DNA from: Deltaproteobacteria bacterium
Lineage (GTDB): Bacteria; Myxococcota_A; UBA796; CAJQPC01
Direction of reading: 5' to 3'
Length of the DNA: 10,436 bases
Assembly: GCA_016717595.1 (NCBI GenBank)
Contig: JADKFE010000117.1
Coordinates: 1 to 10,436 of the forward strand
The position numbers were made by a program, and so were the translations under genes. The notes below the pieces were generated by a model that made no database searches, was not told where the DNA came from, and was given only the letters and a program-made list of their open reading frames with translations. Below are positions 1 to 7,402 of this stretch, piece by piece. Position 1 is the stretch's first letter; each line of letters starts with the position of its first letter.

Positions 1-1097
1 CTCCACGGTCCTCCAGTCGCATCGCTCACCCAGTTCTTGTTGGTCATGATGTGGTGTATCTGGTCGTCGGCCCTCCCTAACGCTCCGGTGGCCTCGCGCA
101 AAACCTGCTGGGAGACATTGGTTGCAGGCTCGAACGCAGCCCGCTGCGCTCGCGCCGCCATGCTCATCTCGACGCCGAGCCCTGGGATGGCCACGTCCAC
201 GAGCACGGCGCCGCCGACGCCCACCACGACGCCCGCGTTCGTCGCGCTGGGCGAGATCGCTAAGCCCTGTTGGTACTGGTCGATGGACCATGCGCGCAGG
301 TCTTTGACCGCCCCCGACCGATCCAGCGCGGTCTGCGTCAACTGCTGGGCGAGGCCGCCCGATAGCCCCCCGAGCAACCCCAACGTCGCGGGGATGCTCT
401 CCAGCATCATCGCGGCGTGGACGCCGAGTCCGCCCTTCACGCCGAAGTCGAAGGCGTCGCCCAGGCGACTCAGCTCGGAGACTCGGCGAAACTTGCCGGT
501 GCCCCCATCTCCGCCGCCGCCGTCCTGGCCGCCGCCGTGCTCCCGCGTGGTCCCGAGGCCGATGAGGCTGCCTTCACCCTCGGTCGTCGGGGAGGACTCG
601 CCGCTGCTCTCGCCCGGCGCGGTCGGGTCAGCGCCGTCGCCTTGAGCGTCGCCGCCCGGCAGCGCGCCCTCACCGCTCACGGGGCCGTGGTTGATGTACT
701 CGTAGGTGTCCGTGCTCCCTGCTGGCCTGAACACATCCCGGTTGGCGCAGTCCTGGGTGCAACGCTCGCCGACGGTGATGTTCACCTGCGTCGTGGCCCC
801 GGTCGCGGGGTCGGTGTGGATGCTGGTGCCCTTCCTGCCGGTCAATGAGGCGTCTACATCGCCCGTCGCCTCGCCCTCGTCGGGCGCCGCCCCGAAGCAG
901 CCGCGCTTCCGCTGCGGGCCTAGGTTGCCGGTGTCCATCCCCCCACAAGCGAAGGGGCTCAGCGAGCAGAGGCTCGCGGACTGCGAGCTGGTGTTCTTCT
1001 CGCTGCCCCCGCCTTCGACGCCCTTCGACGGCCCGTCGCCGTTGTCGCCGCTCTCGGCCATCTGCCCGTAGTCGGTCGTGCTCGGCCCGCCTGCGGA
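1..1097 (-). other. Variable C-terminal effector region with His-His nuclease-like motif at the edge
   Basis: This is the region that differs between RHS proteins and carries the toxic activity. Positions below count from the residue after the core: cysteines at 44, 51, 67, 113 and 117; a Gly/Asp-rich linker at 141-201; hydrophobic Gly/Ala-rich stretches at 225-250 and 288-309; then 'ADDQIHHIMTNKNW' (His-His at 348-349, DNA 51-56) and 'GGPW' at the edge. A His-His pair followed by TNKN and GGPW resembles the start of HNH/EndoVII-type toxin nucleases, in particular the family with a conserved AHH motif. Only the first part is visible, so the catalytic fold cannot be confirmed; other HNH-like families remain possible. 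Confidence 0.55.
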
Positions 1098-1560
1098 CCA
1101 CCCCGTCGGGTCCACGAGGTTCACGCCGTCGCCCTCGGCGTAGCGGGTGCGAAACATCCCGCCCGCGAGGCCGAGCGGATCGGGGCTCAGGAAGCGCCCC
1201 GTGCGCGGGTGATAGGCCCGGTGCTGGGCCAGCATCACGCCGGGGGCCTCGGGGATGGACTCTAGGCCCGCGAAGAGGTGGCGCTCGTCGAAGGCGCTCG
1301 GGGCCTGGGTGTTCTCGCCGAAGGCGCCGAAGGCGGGCAAGGTCTCGCCGCCGAGCTGCAACACCGCGCCGCGCGGGTCGGTGACGATGGGCGTGGGCTT
1401 GGCCTCGCCGCTGCGCTTCTGGCCGAAGCGGACGCCCTCGACCACGATCTCGGTGATGACCTCGCCGTCTTCGGTCACTACCTCAAGCGGGAGGCTGCCG
1501 TGGCTCAGGCCGTAGAAGGTCAGGCGCTCGTCGCCGCTCGGCGTCCCGTTGGGCCAGGGG
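1..1560 (-). CDS. Fragment 7: RHS-associated core and C-terminal toxin region, incomplete at window edge
   Basis: This frame has no stop from about 1560 to position 1, about 520 codons, and no start of its own is needed because it continues fragment 6. It opens with 'GDERLTFYGLSHGSLPLEV', then a strand-rich stretch with 'PRGAVLQLGGE' and 'FGAFGENTQ', the usual approach to the RHS core. The core (1098-1223) is followed by 365 residues of lineage-specific sequence: a Ser/Gly-rich start, a five-cysteine segment (747-968), a Gly/Asp/Ser/Glu linker (495-677), a helical stretch with two hydrophobic Gly-rich parts (348-425 and 171-236) and a terminal 'DDQIHHIMTNKNWVSD...GGPW'. The end of the toxin domain and any immunity gene lie left of the window. 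Confidence 0.8.
1098..1223 (-). other. RHS-associated core motif
   Basis: 'HRAYHPRTGRFLSPDPLGLAGG' splits as the conserved RYYDP-x-TGRF-x-SPDP-x-GL-x-GG block, and 15 residues later comes 'VNLVDPTGW', matching the closing VDPxG. In RHS and TcC proteins the two Asp-containing blocks form the self-cleavage site that frees the C-terminal toxin just after the DPxG block (established for TcC proteins). The intervening 'NxYxYxxNNP' block is replaced here by 'MFRTRYAEGDG'. Both DP elements are kept, so cleavage near 1098 is plausible but not demonstrated. Confidence 0.85.
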
Positions 1561-2010
1561 GCGGCCTTCGGGGTCGCGGAGGATGGAGCGGAGCACGCCG
1601 CTGGCGTCTTGAACCTCGGCCAGCTCGCCGTCGGGGTCGTGGAGGAAGGTGAGGTCGTCCTCTTCGACCACGGCGTCGAAGGGGTCGAGCACCGGGGCGG
1701 CGGTGTCGATGGCGGTGACGACGCTGCCGTCCCAGGTCAAGGTCTCCGTCGTGGTGCCGTCGCTCTGGGTGACCCGGTTGCCTGCGGCGTCGTGGTCGTA
1801 GCTGCGGCTCCAGGCGCCGCCGCGGGTGTGCTGCTCGTCGGTGAGCCAGCCGGGCTCGGCGTAGGTGTAGCTGCTCGTGTCGGTGGTGCTGCCGGTGGTG
1901 ACGTGCTCGGCGACGAGGCGGCCTCGGTCGTCGTAGTCGCCTTCCCAGGTCAGCGCGGGGGCGTTTAGGGCGGTGCTGGTGCTCGTCCAGCGTTTGTCGA
2001 GGCGGCCCAT
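1483..2010 (-). CDS. Fragment 6: last YD/RHS repeats before the core
   Basis: Meaningful from about 2093 ('FFRRDGNLRADRV') although the first ATG is at 2010. It continues the RHS repeats: 'YDRMGRLDKRW', 'YDDRGRLVAEHV', 'YTYAEPGWLTDEQ', 'YDHDAAGNRVTQSDG', then 'FLHDPDGELAEVQDASG'. These are characteristic of the final repeats ('YD.AGNR......') that immediately precede an RHS-associated core. The frame breaks in a run of five Cs (1557-1561 on the plus strand): with four Cs the protein reads on as 'DPEGRPWPNGTPSGDERL' into fragment 7. The last dozen residues to the stop at 1483 are therefore artefactual. Confidence 0.85.
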   Translation of the reverse strand: MGRLDKRWTSTSTALNAPALTWEGDYDDRGRLVAEHVTTGSTTDTSSYTYAEPGWLTDEQHTRGGAWSRSYDHDAAGNRVTQSDGTTTETLTWDGSVVTAIDTAAPVLDPFDAVVEEDDLTFLHDPDGELAEVQDASGVLRSILRDPEGRPLAQRDAERRRAPDLLRPEPRQPPA

Positions 2011-2014
2011 GCGG

Positions 2015-5000
2015 TCATAGCGAAGGCTGTGGAGCTGGCGACCGCCGCCGAACTGAACGCGGTCGGCGCGGAGGTTGCCGTCGCGGCGGAAGAATCTGCG
2101 CGACCGTCGCGCCGTCGAGGCGGACCTCGCTCAAGAGGCGCTGGGGCCCGCTGGTGGTGTAGTGGTAGCTCAGCTCGGCGCCGCTCGGGGTGGTGACGGC
2201 GCTCAGGGTGTCGTCGTCGTTCCAGGTCCAGCTCAGGGTGCCGACGGTGACGCCCTCGATGGCGGTGGTCCGAGAGGTCAAGCGGCCCTGGTCGTCGTAG
2301 GTGGCGGTCCAGGCCGAGAGCGAGGCGCCGTTGAGCAGACGCTCGGTGATCGCGGCGTTGCCGTAGGCGTCGAAGCCGTCCCAGGCCGTCGTCAGGGACT
2401 CGCCCGTGAAGCTGTCGGAGATGGACTCGGAGACGAGGCGACCGGCGGTGTCGTAGGCGAACTCTCGGACGCGGACGGTCACGCTGTCGCTGCCGAGCCA
2501 GGTCTCGGAGGTCGGGCGACCAAACTCATCGCGGAGCCAGCTCTTGGTCTGCGCGCCGTCGTCCCAGCTCTCGGAGGAGAGGAAGCCATCGGCGTCGTAG
2601 CTGAACTCGGTGAGCGAGGCGCCGTTGTCCAGCTCCACGAGGCGACCGGCGGCGCTGTAGGCGCTGGTGATCACCTGGTCGGCGGGGTCGGCGAGGCCGA
2701 AGTCGCCGTAGGCCGGGCTGCTTGTGGTGTAGGGGCTCCCGAACCAGCCCCACTCGGTCACCGGCAGGCCCAGCTCGGCGTCGTAGTGCGTCACCGTCAT
2801 CGCCAGCGGCGCGCCGCCGAAGGCCTGGTGCTCGACCGCCCACCGCTCGCTGCCTTGGAAGTGGTGCCGGTAGGCCGTGCCGTCGGGCAGGCGCTCGCCG
2901 ATCAGGCGGCCCAAGGCGTCGGTGAAGGTGGCCGAGACGTTGCCTTCGCCGTCGGTGGACAAGACCCGCCGCAGGTTCGTCTCGCCGTCGAAGCTGTGGG
3001 GGACGCTGTGGCTGAACGTGCTCGGCGCCCCGCCGGGGGCCTGGGAGAAGATCACCCGGCCTCGGTTGTCGTAGTCGCGGCGGGCCGAGGCGCCGCCGGG
3101 CTCGGTGACGGCGCGGGCGCGGCCCAGCGGGTCGTAGAGCATGGTCCGGGGCGTGGACTCACCGGCCTCGGTGACGCCGATGAGCCAGCCGTAGGCGCCG
3201 TAGTCGTAGGTCGTCGTCGCGCTGCCGGTGCCGTGGGTGGGCGTGATCGTGGCGCCGATCACGCGGTCGGCGTCGTCGTAGGCCAGCGTCGTCACGCGCT
3301 CGCCGTCGCCGATGGTCACGGTTGTCACGCGGCCCAGGCTGTCGTAGACGAAGGCGCGCTCGACGCCGTCCACCAAGGACCACACCGGGCGGCCCAGGGC
3401 GTCGTAGTCGTGCTCCTCCAAGACCTTCTCGCCCTGAAGGAGACGTTGGAGCACGCCGCCGGGGCCGCGCTCCGCCGTCCAGGTCACGCCGTCGGCGTCG
3501 GTCGTCGTGAGCACCCGGCCTTGGGCGTCGAGGGTGTGCTGAACCAGAGGGGTGGCGCAGGCGCTCCCGTCCCAGCCGCTCGGGGCGCAGATCGCCAGAA
3601 CAGCGCCCCACACGTCACGCTCAAAGTACCGGGTGCGCCCGTCCACGTCGGTCACGGACAGCGGCAGGCCGTCGGGGCCGTAGGTCGTGAACGTGGTCCC
3701 GGCGAGGGTGGTCTCGGAGATCACCCGGCCCAGGCCGTCGCGGGTGATGACCAGCTCCTCGCCGGTCTCGTCGGTGGTGGTCGTCGTCGCCGCGACGGCG
3801 CCCAGGCGGTCGGTGTGGGTGGTGTCCACCAGCGTCACGCCGTCGATGGACGAGGAGACCGGGCGCCCGATGGGGTCAAAGGCTTGGGCGCTGAGCACGC
3901 CGAGCGGATCGGTCACCTGGACGGCGCGGTTGATGAGGTCGTGCTCGGTCACCCAGGTCAGCGTGGGGCAGCTCGCCACCGTGGGCGCGCCGTTGCCCGC
4001 CGGGGTGCAAGAGGTGTCCCCGACGCTGGGCACCAAGGTCTCGACGTTGACGCGGTGTAAGGCGTCGTAGCCGATCTCGCGGGTGAGGCCCGTGGCGTCG
4101 GTGTCGCTCAAGAGGCGTCCGTAGGCGTCTCGCACCACAAACCGCCGAGAGAGCCCGTTGAGCAGGCGCTCCTCGGTCAAGAAGTCGAACTCAACCCGCT
4201 CCTCGACCCCCAAGGCGTCGGTGCGCACCGAGACGCCGGGGGCGTGCTGCCAGGTCGTCAGGGCCTCGGCGCCGTCCGCGCCGGGGGACACCTGGGCGAC
4301 CACACGCCCGGCGTGGTCATAGGTATAGGCGAGGGTCTCAAAGGCTTCGCCGTCGAAGTGGGGGCGGATCTCCCAGCCGACGCGGCCATCGTCGAGGTAC
4401 ACCCAGGCCGCGATCTTCTCGTCTCCGACGCAGCTCGGGACGCCTGTGCTGCCCAAGGCGCCAGGGCAAGACCGGCGCTCCTCGGGGCGGCCCCAGCCGT
4501 CTACGACGAGGAGCTCCAGGCGCCCGCCGCTCGTGAGGGTGGCCTTGTCGTCGTAGGGGAGGTCGTCTTCGTAGAAGTGCTGCTCGGTGAGCGTGTCGGA
4601 GCTGTCGCCGTCGTCCGCGTCGGGGTCGGTGGTGGTCAGGGTGACGCGGTTGAAGCTGTCGTAGGCCGTCGTGGTGAGCGCGCCCTCAAACGACTCCGAC
4701 ACGACGCGGCACAGGCTGTCGAGCGTGCGGGTGAGCACACGCCCGGCGCGGTCGGTGGTGCTGGTCACGACGCCGCAGGTTGGGTCTACAACCGTCTCCT
4801 CGGTGCTGCCGTCGATGAAGGTCTGGGACTTGGGCACGCCGTAGAAGAGGCTGTCGCCGTGGTCCCACACGACGGTGGTGGTCACACAGTCGGCGCTGGC
4901 CGTGGAGCTGCCGCAGCGGGTGACCGTGCCAGGAAGGTCGAAGGCGCCGGGGTGGAAGTCGGCGCGGGTCGTCGTCTCGTAGGGGGTGAGGCCGTCGCCG

Positions 5001-5164
5001 GAGGTGATGGTGGCCGTGGCCAGGGCAGCGCCCCAGGCGCCGTCGTCGAAGGGCTCGTAGGTGTAGGTGGTGTAGAGGTCGTCATCGTCAACATAGGGGT
5101 CGCGGCGCTGGGTGGTGGTGCGCAGGAGGCCGCGTGAGCCGTACTCCCACTCGGTGACGTTCAT
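2015..5164 (-). CDS. Fragment 5: YD/RHS repeat shell of the RHS toxin
   Basis: About 1,020 meaningful residues of tandem YD/RHS repeats, by far the longest intact frame. About twenty units can be read, of the form 'YDxxGRV...T.xDG.T': for example 'YDHAGRVVAQV', 'RDAYGRLLSDTDATGLT', 'LDAQGRVLTTTDADGVT', 'YDALGRPVWS', 'YDPLGRARAVTEPGG', 'YSAAGRLVELDNG' and 'YDDQGRLTSRT'. These repeats build the beta-sheet cocoon that encloses the toxic C-terminus in RHS and TcC proteins. The opening 'TEWEYGSRGLLRTTT' already has the repeat form, so the ATG at 5164 is probably internal. Cysteines are scarce and pair locally, for example in 'RRSCPGALGSTGVPSCVG'. The frame goes bad after 'LDGATVAQ' (about 2094), leaving a short Pro/Arg-rich tail to the stop at 2015; a one-base shift at 2093-2095 continues into fragment 6. 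Confidence 0.9.
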   Translation of the reverse strand: MNVTEWEYGSRGLLRTTTQRRDPYVDDDDLYTTYTYEPFDDGAWGAALATATITSGDGLTPYETTTRADFHPGAFDLPGTVTRCGSSTASADCVTTTVVWDHGDSLFYGVPKSQTFIDGSTEETVVDPTCGVVTSTTDRAGRVLTRTLDSLCRVVSESFEGALTTTAYDSFNRVTLTTTDPDADDGDSSDTLTEQHFYEDDLPYDDKATLTSGGRLELLVVDGWGRPEERRSCPGALGSTGVPSCVGDEKIAAWVYLDDGRVGWEIRPHFDGEAFETLAYTYDHAGRVVAQVSPGADGAEALTTWQHAPGVSVRTDALGVEERVEFDFLTEERLLNGLSRRFVVRDAYGRLLSDTDATGLTREIGYDALHRVNVETLVPSVGDTSCTPAGNGAPTVASCPTLTWVTEHDLINRAVQVTDPLGVLSAQAFDPIGRPVSSSIDGVTLVDTTHTDRLGAVAATTTTTDETGEELVITRDGLGRVISETTLAGTTFTTYGPDGLPLSVTDVDGRTRYFERDVWGAVLAICAPSGWDGSACATPLVQHTLDAQGRVLTTTDADGVTWTAERGPGGVLQRLLQGEKVLEEHDYDALGRPVWSLVDGVERAFVYDSLGRVTTVTIGDGERVTTLAYDDADRVIGATITPTHGTGSATTTYDYGAYGWLIGVTEAGESTPRTMLYDPLGRARAVTEPGGASARRDYDNRGRVIFSQAPGGAPSTFSHSVPHSFDGETNLRRVLSTDGEGNVSATFTDALGRLIGERLPDGTAYRHHFQGSERWAVEHQAFGGAPLAMTVTHYDAELGLPVTEWGWFGSPYTTSSPAYGDFGLADPADQVITSAYSAAGRLVELDNGASLTEFSYDADGFLSSESWDDGAQTKSWLRDEFGRPTSETWLGSDSVTVRVREFAYDTAGRLVSESISDSFTGESLTTAWDGFDAYGNAAITERLLNGASLSAWTATYDDQGRLTSRTTAIEGVTVGTLSWTWNDDDTLSAVTTPSGAELSYHYTTSGPQRLLSEVRLDGATVAQILPPRRQPPRRPRSVRRRSPAPQPSL

Positions 5165-6006
5165 CCGGTAGCGGTCAGACCGGCGATGGCGGCGGGCGGA
5201 TCGGCGCGCTCGGGGAGCGTCACGCCGTCGTAGGTGCCGGTGGTGTCGAGCGCCGATCCGGTGGTGCGCGGCAGCCCAAAGCCGAAGCTCTCCATCGCCG
5301 CGCCTTGGGCGTCAAACCGGCCCGTGAAGGCGATCACCTCGTCTACGGGGAACATGCCCTCGGCGGTCTGGAAGCTCCCGGTGTCGTTGCCGTCGGCGAT
5401 CAGCACGTTGGTGATCAGCTCGTGCAGGTTCTCGTCGGGGTAGCGCAAGAAGCCGATGGCCGTGAGCCACTCCTGCCAGGAGATCGTGCCGCCGTCGAGG
5501 GTGAAGCACTCCTCCACAAGCTCCAGCACCGTCGGCGGGCTGGTCTCCGTCTTGTCCAGCTCGATCACACACTGACGGCGCAGCGGGTTGAAGTAGGGCG
5601 GACGCACGTCCAGGCCCCACTCCTCAGTCATCGTGAACAGCGAGGGGCTCATCGGCGCGGCGTGGGCGTTGACGATGAGGTGCTCTAAGACGTGGTCCTC
5701 GTCGTATCGGGCGCTGTAGACGCTCGCGCCCATCAGGGGCCGCGACACCGCGAAGCCGTGCTCCTCGACGCTGCCCGAGGCGTTGTGGCGCTCGACCACG
5801 CCGAAGCCTCGGAACCGCTCGCCGTCGTGCAGGCCGTGTAAGTAGCGGTATTGGCGGTTGCCCTCAGCGCCGTCCATCGCGACGAGGATCTCCTCGTTGG
5901 TGTGCAGCCAACGCAGGGCCGAGGCGTCGGTCTCCAGGCGCGCGAGCGGGTCGTCCTCCTCCGAGAGGCGCCGTTGTTGCCGCCAAGGTTCGCCGTGAAG
6001 CCCCAA
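5161..6006 (-). CDS. Fragment 4: TcB-like middle region with an apparent EF-hand pair
   Basis: Family-like sequence begins at 'LSEEDDPLARLET' (residue 14 of this frame, about 5967); the ATG at 6006 lies in shadow sequence. 'YRYLHGLHDGERFRGFGVVE' followed by '...AVSRPLMGASVYS' matches the segment found in SpvB/TcB proteins between the propeller and the RHS repeats, where a 'FRGFG.VE..D' motif precedes 'G....' strands. Residues about 159-216 look like two EF-hands: helix, loop 'LDGGTISWQEW', helix, loop 'DGNDTGSFQTAE', helix. The frame stops at TGA 5163-5161, overlapping by four bases the ATG (5164) of fragment 5. With no Shine-Dalgarno before that ATG and a smooth read-through if one base is added, a frameshift is more likely than a genuine gene boundary. 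Confidence 0.8.
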   Translation of the reverse strand: MGLHGEPWRQQRRLSEEDDPLARLETDASALRWLHTNEEILVAMDGAEGNRQYRYLHGLHDGERFRGFGVVERHNASGSVEEHGFAVSRPLMGASVYSARYDEDHVLEHLIVNAHAAPMSPSLFTMTEEWGLDVRPPYFNPLRRQCVIELDKTETSPPTVLELVEECFTLDGGTISWQEWLTAIGFLRYPDENLHELITNVLIADGNDTGSFQTAEGMFPVDEVIAFTGRFDAQGAAMESFGFGLPRTTGSALDTTGTYDGVTLPERADPPAAIAGLTATG

Positions 6007-6635
6007 TCAAGCTCGGTGGTGCCGCCCCAAGGCCCCACCACCTCGGTCATGCGGCCTTGGGTGATCTCGCGGGTGTGGGCGTGGAAGGTGACGCTGTAGC
6101 TCACGACGCTGCTGAAGTCGGGATCAAGCTCCGAGTCTCGCTCGGTGAACAGTCGGAGCTGGTCAACAAAGCCGTCGCCGTCGAAGTCGGCGAGGATCAC
6201 CTGGCGCTCGTGGGGGTAACGCCCGCCGAGGCCGCTCACGCCGAGGTCTACGTCCGCAGGCCAGGGGTCACCGGAGGGCTCAAAGAAGCCGTAGCGGACG
6301 CCCCAATCGTAGCCCGCGCGCACCGCAGGCAGCGCGCCGTCATCGTCCAGGCCACCGTACTGAATCAGCGCGGGCCGACCCGAGCGGCCTAGATCCACCA
6401 TCGAGAAGAAGCTGTCGCTGAGGTGGTTCAGGCCCGTCTCGCTGCTGCCGGTGCCGTATGGATCGGCGGAGATGAGCCAGGGCTCGCCCGCGCTCAGGCC
6501 GCTGTCGCGCCAGAGGCGGCGCCCGTCGCCGTAGAAGATGCGGGAGTATTCCGAGCCCTCCACGGGCGTAGCGCCGTTGTTGGCGCTGGTCCGGTCTGGA
6601 TCCCAACAGGCGTAGAGGGCATAGGCCACGTCCAA
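5733..6635 (-). CDS. Fragment 3: further FG-GAP repeats and start of the TcB-like middle region
   Basis: The frame is meaningful from about 6866 down to about 5970; the TTG at 6635 is only the first possible start codon, so this is an internal piece. It contains an acidic Tyr/Asn-rich stretch (about 6680-6790), then FG-GAP loops 'DFNNDGLLD' (6630-6656), a degenerate 'DLGRSGRPAL' (about 6366-6395) and 'DFDGDGFVD' (6162-6188). After the propeller comes 'VVGPWGGTTELDWGFT', a phrase typical of SpvB/TcB proteins just before the TcB middle domain (gradient-of-sequence 'P.GG.T...Y' pattern). The good sequence ends at 'ANLGGNNGA' near 5970; the remainder to 5733 is an out-of-frame Arg/Thr/Ser-rich tail. 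Adding one base at 5967-5968 joins it to fragment 4. Confidence 0.8.
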   Translation of the reverse strand: MDVAYALYACWDPDRTSANNGATPVEGSEYSRIFYGDGRRLWRDSGLSAGEPWLISADPYGTGSSETGLNHLSDSFFSMVDLGRSGRPALIQYGGLDDDGALPAVRAGYDWGVRYGFFEPSGDPWPADVDLGVSGLGGRYPHERQVILADFDGDGFVDQLRLFTERDSELDPDFSSVVSYSVTFHAHTREITQGRMTEVVGPWGGTTELDWGFTANLGGNNGASRRRTTRSRAWRPTPRPCVGCTPTRRSSSRWTALRATANTATYTACTTASGSEASAWSSATTPRAASRSTASRCRGP

Positions 6636-7402
6636 GAGGCCGTCGTTGTTGAAGTCGGCGAAGCGCGCCTGGGCCGAGCGGTAGGAGTCGGCGTCGCTGT
6701 AGGCGCCCTCGCCGCTGCTCGGGTAGTTGTAGTAGTTGTCGTCATTGTCGTAGGTGTAGCCGTAGCAGTCATTGTCCCAGCCGTCGGGCTCGTAGGCGGA
6801 GAGAGGCAGCTCGTCAAGGGGAGCCGAGGTCGGATCGGTGGTGTGGGGCCTAGAAGTCTCGCCCTGGAGATGGAGCGGAGCCAGTCTCCGGCCTCGCCCG
6901 AGTTGAAGATGACGTGGCTGTAGTCGGGGACGACGGAGCCGGTGATGTTCCGCTGGCCCGCCGAGACGAGGAGGTCTAACCAGCCGTCGCCGTTGAGGTC
7001 CGCGAGCTGGCCTGCGCGGAGCTGGGAGGGCCAGATGGAGAGGTTGTGTGTCGCGAAGTCGCGGGCCAGAGGGTCATACTGGAGCATCGTGACGCCGGGG
7101 CCTGCGCTGCCTCCCGTGGAACTCCGCTCATAGATCAGGTCGGTCCAGCCGTCGCGGTTCACGTCCCCGAAGAGGTGCGCGAGGGGCGGGCCGGTCGAGT
7201 GTGTCTCAAAGACGGTCTGGAGCTTGTCGGTCCAGGTCTCATCCAGCTCAAACGAGGGCGGCCCGGTGCGGGGCATGAACTCGGAGATGGGCAAGGACGA
7301 GGGCTTGTTGACGTAGGCCCGGACGAGCACGCCGCACTTGGTCACCAGCGCGTCTACGACAGTCATCACGCCGTGGCCGAGGGTCCGTCCCGTCAGGGTC
7401 AC
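6494..7402 (-). CDS. Fragment 2: FG-GAP/VCBS repeat region of the RHS toxin
   Basis: Continuation of fragment 1 in another frame; the ATG at 7402 is an internal methionine-like position, not a supported start, and no Shine-Dalgarno is evident. It carries two classic DxDxDG-type FG-GAP/VCBS loops: 'DVNRDGWTD' (7139-7165) and 'DLNGDGWLD' (6974-7000), each inside the usual hydrophobic strand context (LAHLFGD..., GQLADLNGDG...). In SpvB and TcB relatives such repeats form a beta-propeller and bind calcium. Family-like sequence stops after 'WLRSIS' (about 6868). Downstream the frame degenerates into Thr/Pro/Ala-rich sequence up to 6494, which is a shadow. One extra base in the GG at 6866-6867 restores a path into fragment 3. 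Confidence 0.8.
   Translation of the reverse strand: MTLTGRTLGHGVMTVVDALVTKCGVLVRAYVNKPSSLPISEFMPRTGPPSFELDETWTDKLQTVFETHSTGPPLAHLFGDVNRDGWTDLIYERSSTGGSAGPGVTMLQYDPLARDFATHNLSIWPSQLRAGQLADLNGDGWLDLLVSAGQRNITGSVVPDYSHVIFNSGEAGDWLRSISRARLLGPTPPIRPRLPLTSCLSPPTSPTAGTMTATATPTTMTTTTTTTRAAARAPTATPTPTARPRRASPTSTTTASWTWPMPSTPVGIQTGPAPTTALRPWRARNTPASSTATGAASGATAA

Noticed and set aside
37..645. Plus-strand open frame of 202 codons at the left edge
   Set aside because: Ser/Pro/Thr-rich translation antisense to the continuous C-terminal toxin frame, which has the better protein features.
2075..4060. Plus-strand open frame of 661 codons opposite the RHS repeats
   Set aside because: It is antisense to clear YD/RHS protein. 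Its translation is a Gly/Val/Ala/Arg-rich low-complexity sequence produced by GC-rich third positions, with no domain and no ribosome site.
4244..5137. Plus-strand open frame of 297 codons
   Set aside because: It is antisense to RHS repeats. The repeated 'VVVGxGxG' texture mirrors the repeat codons on the other strand.
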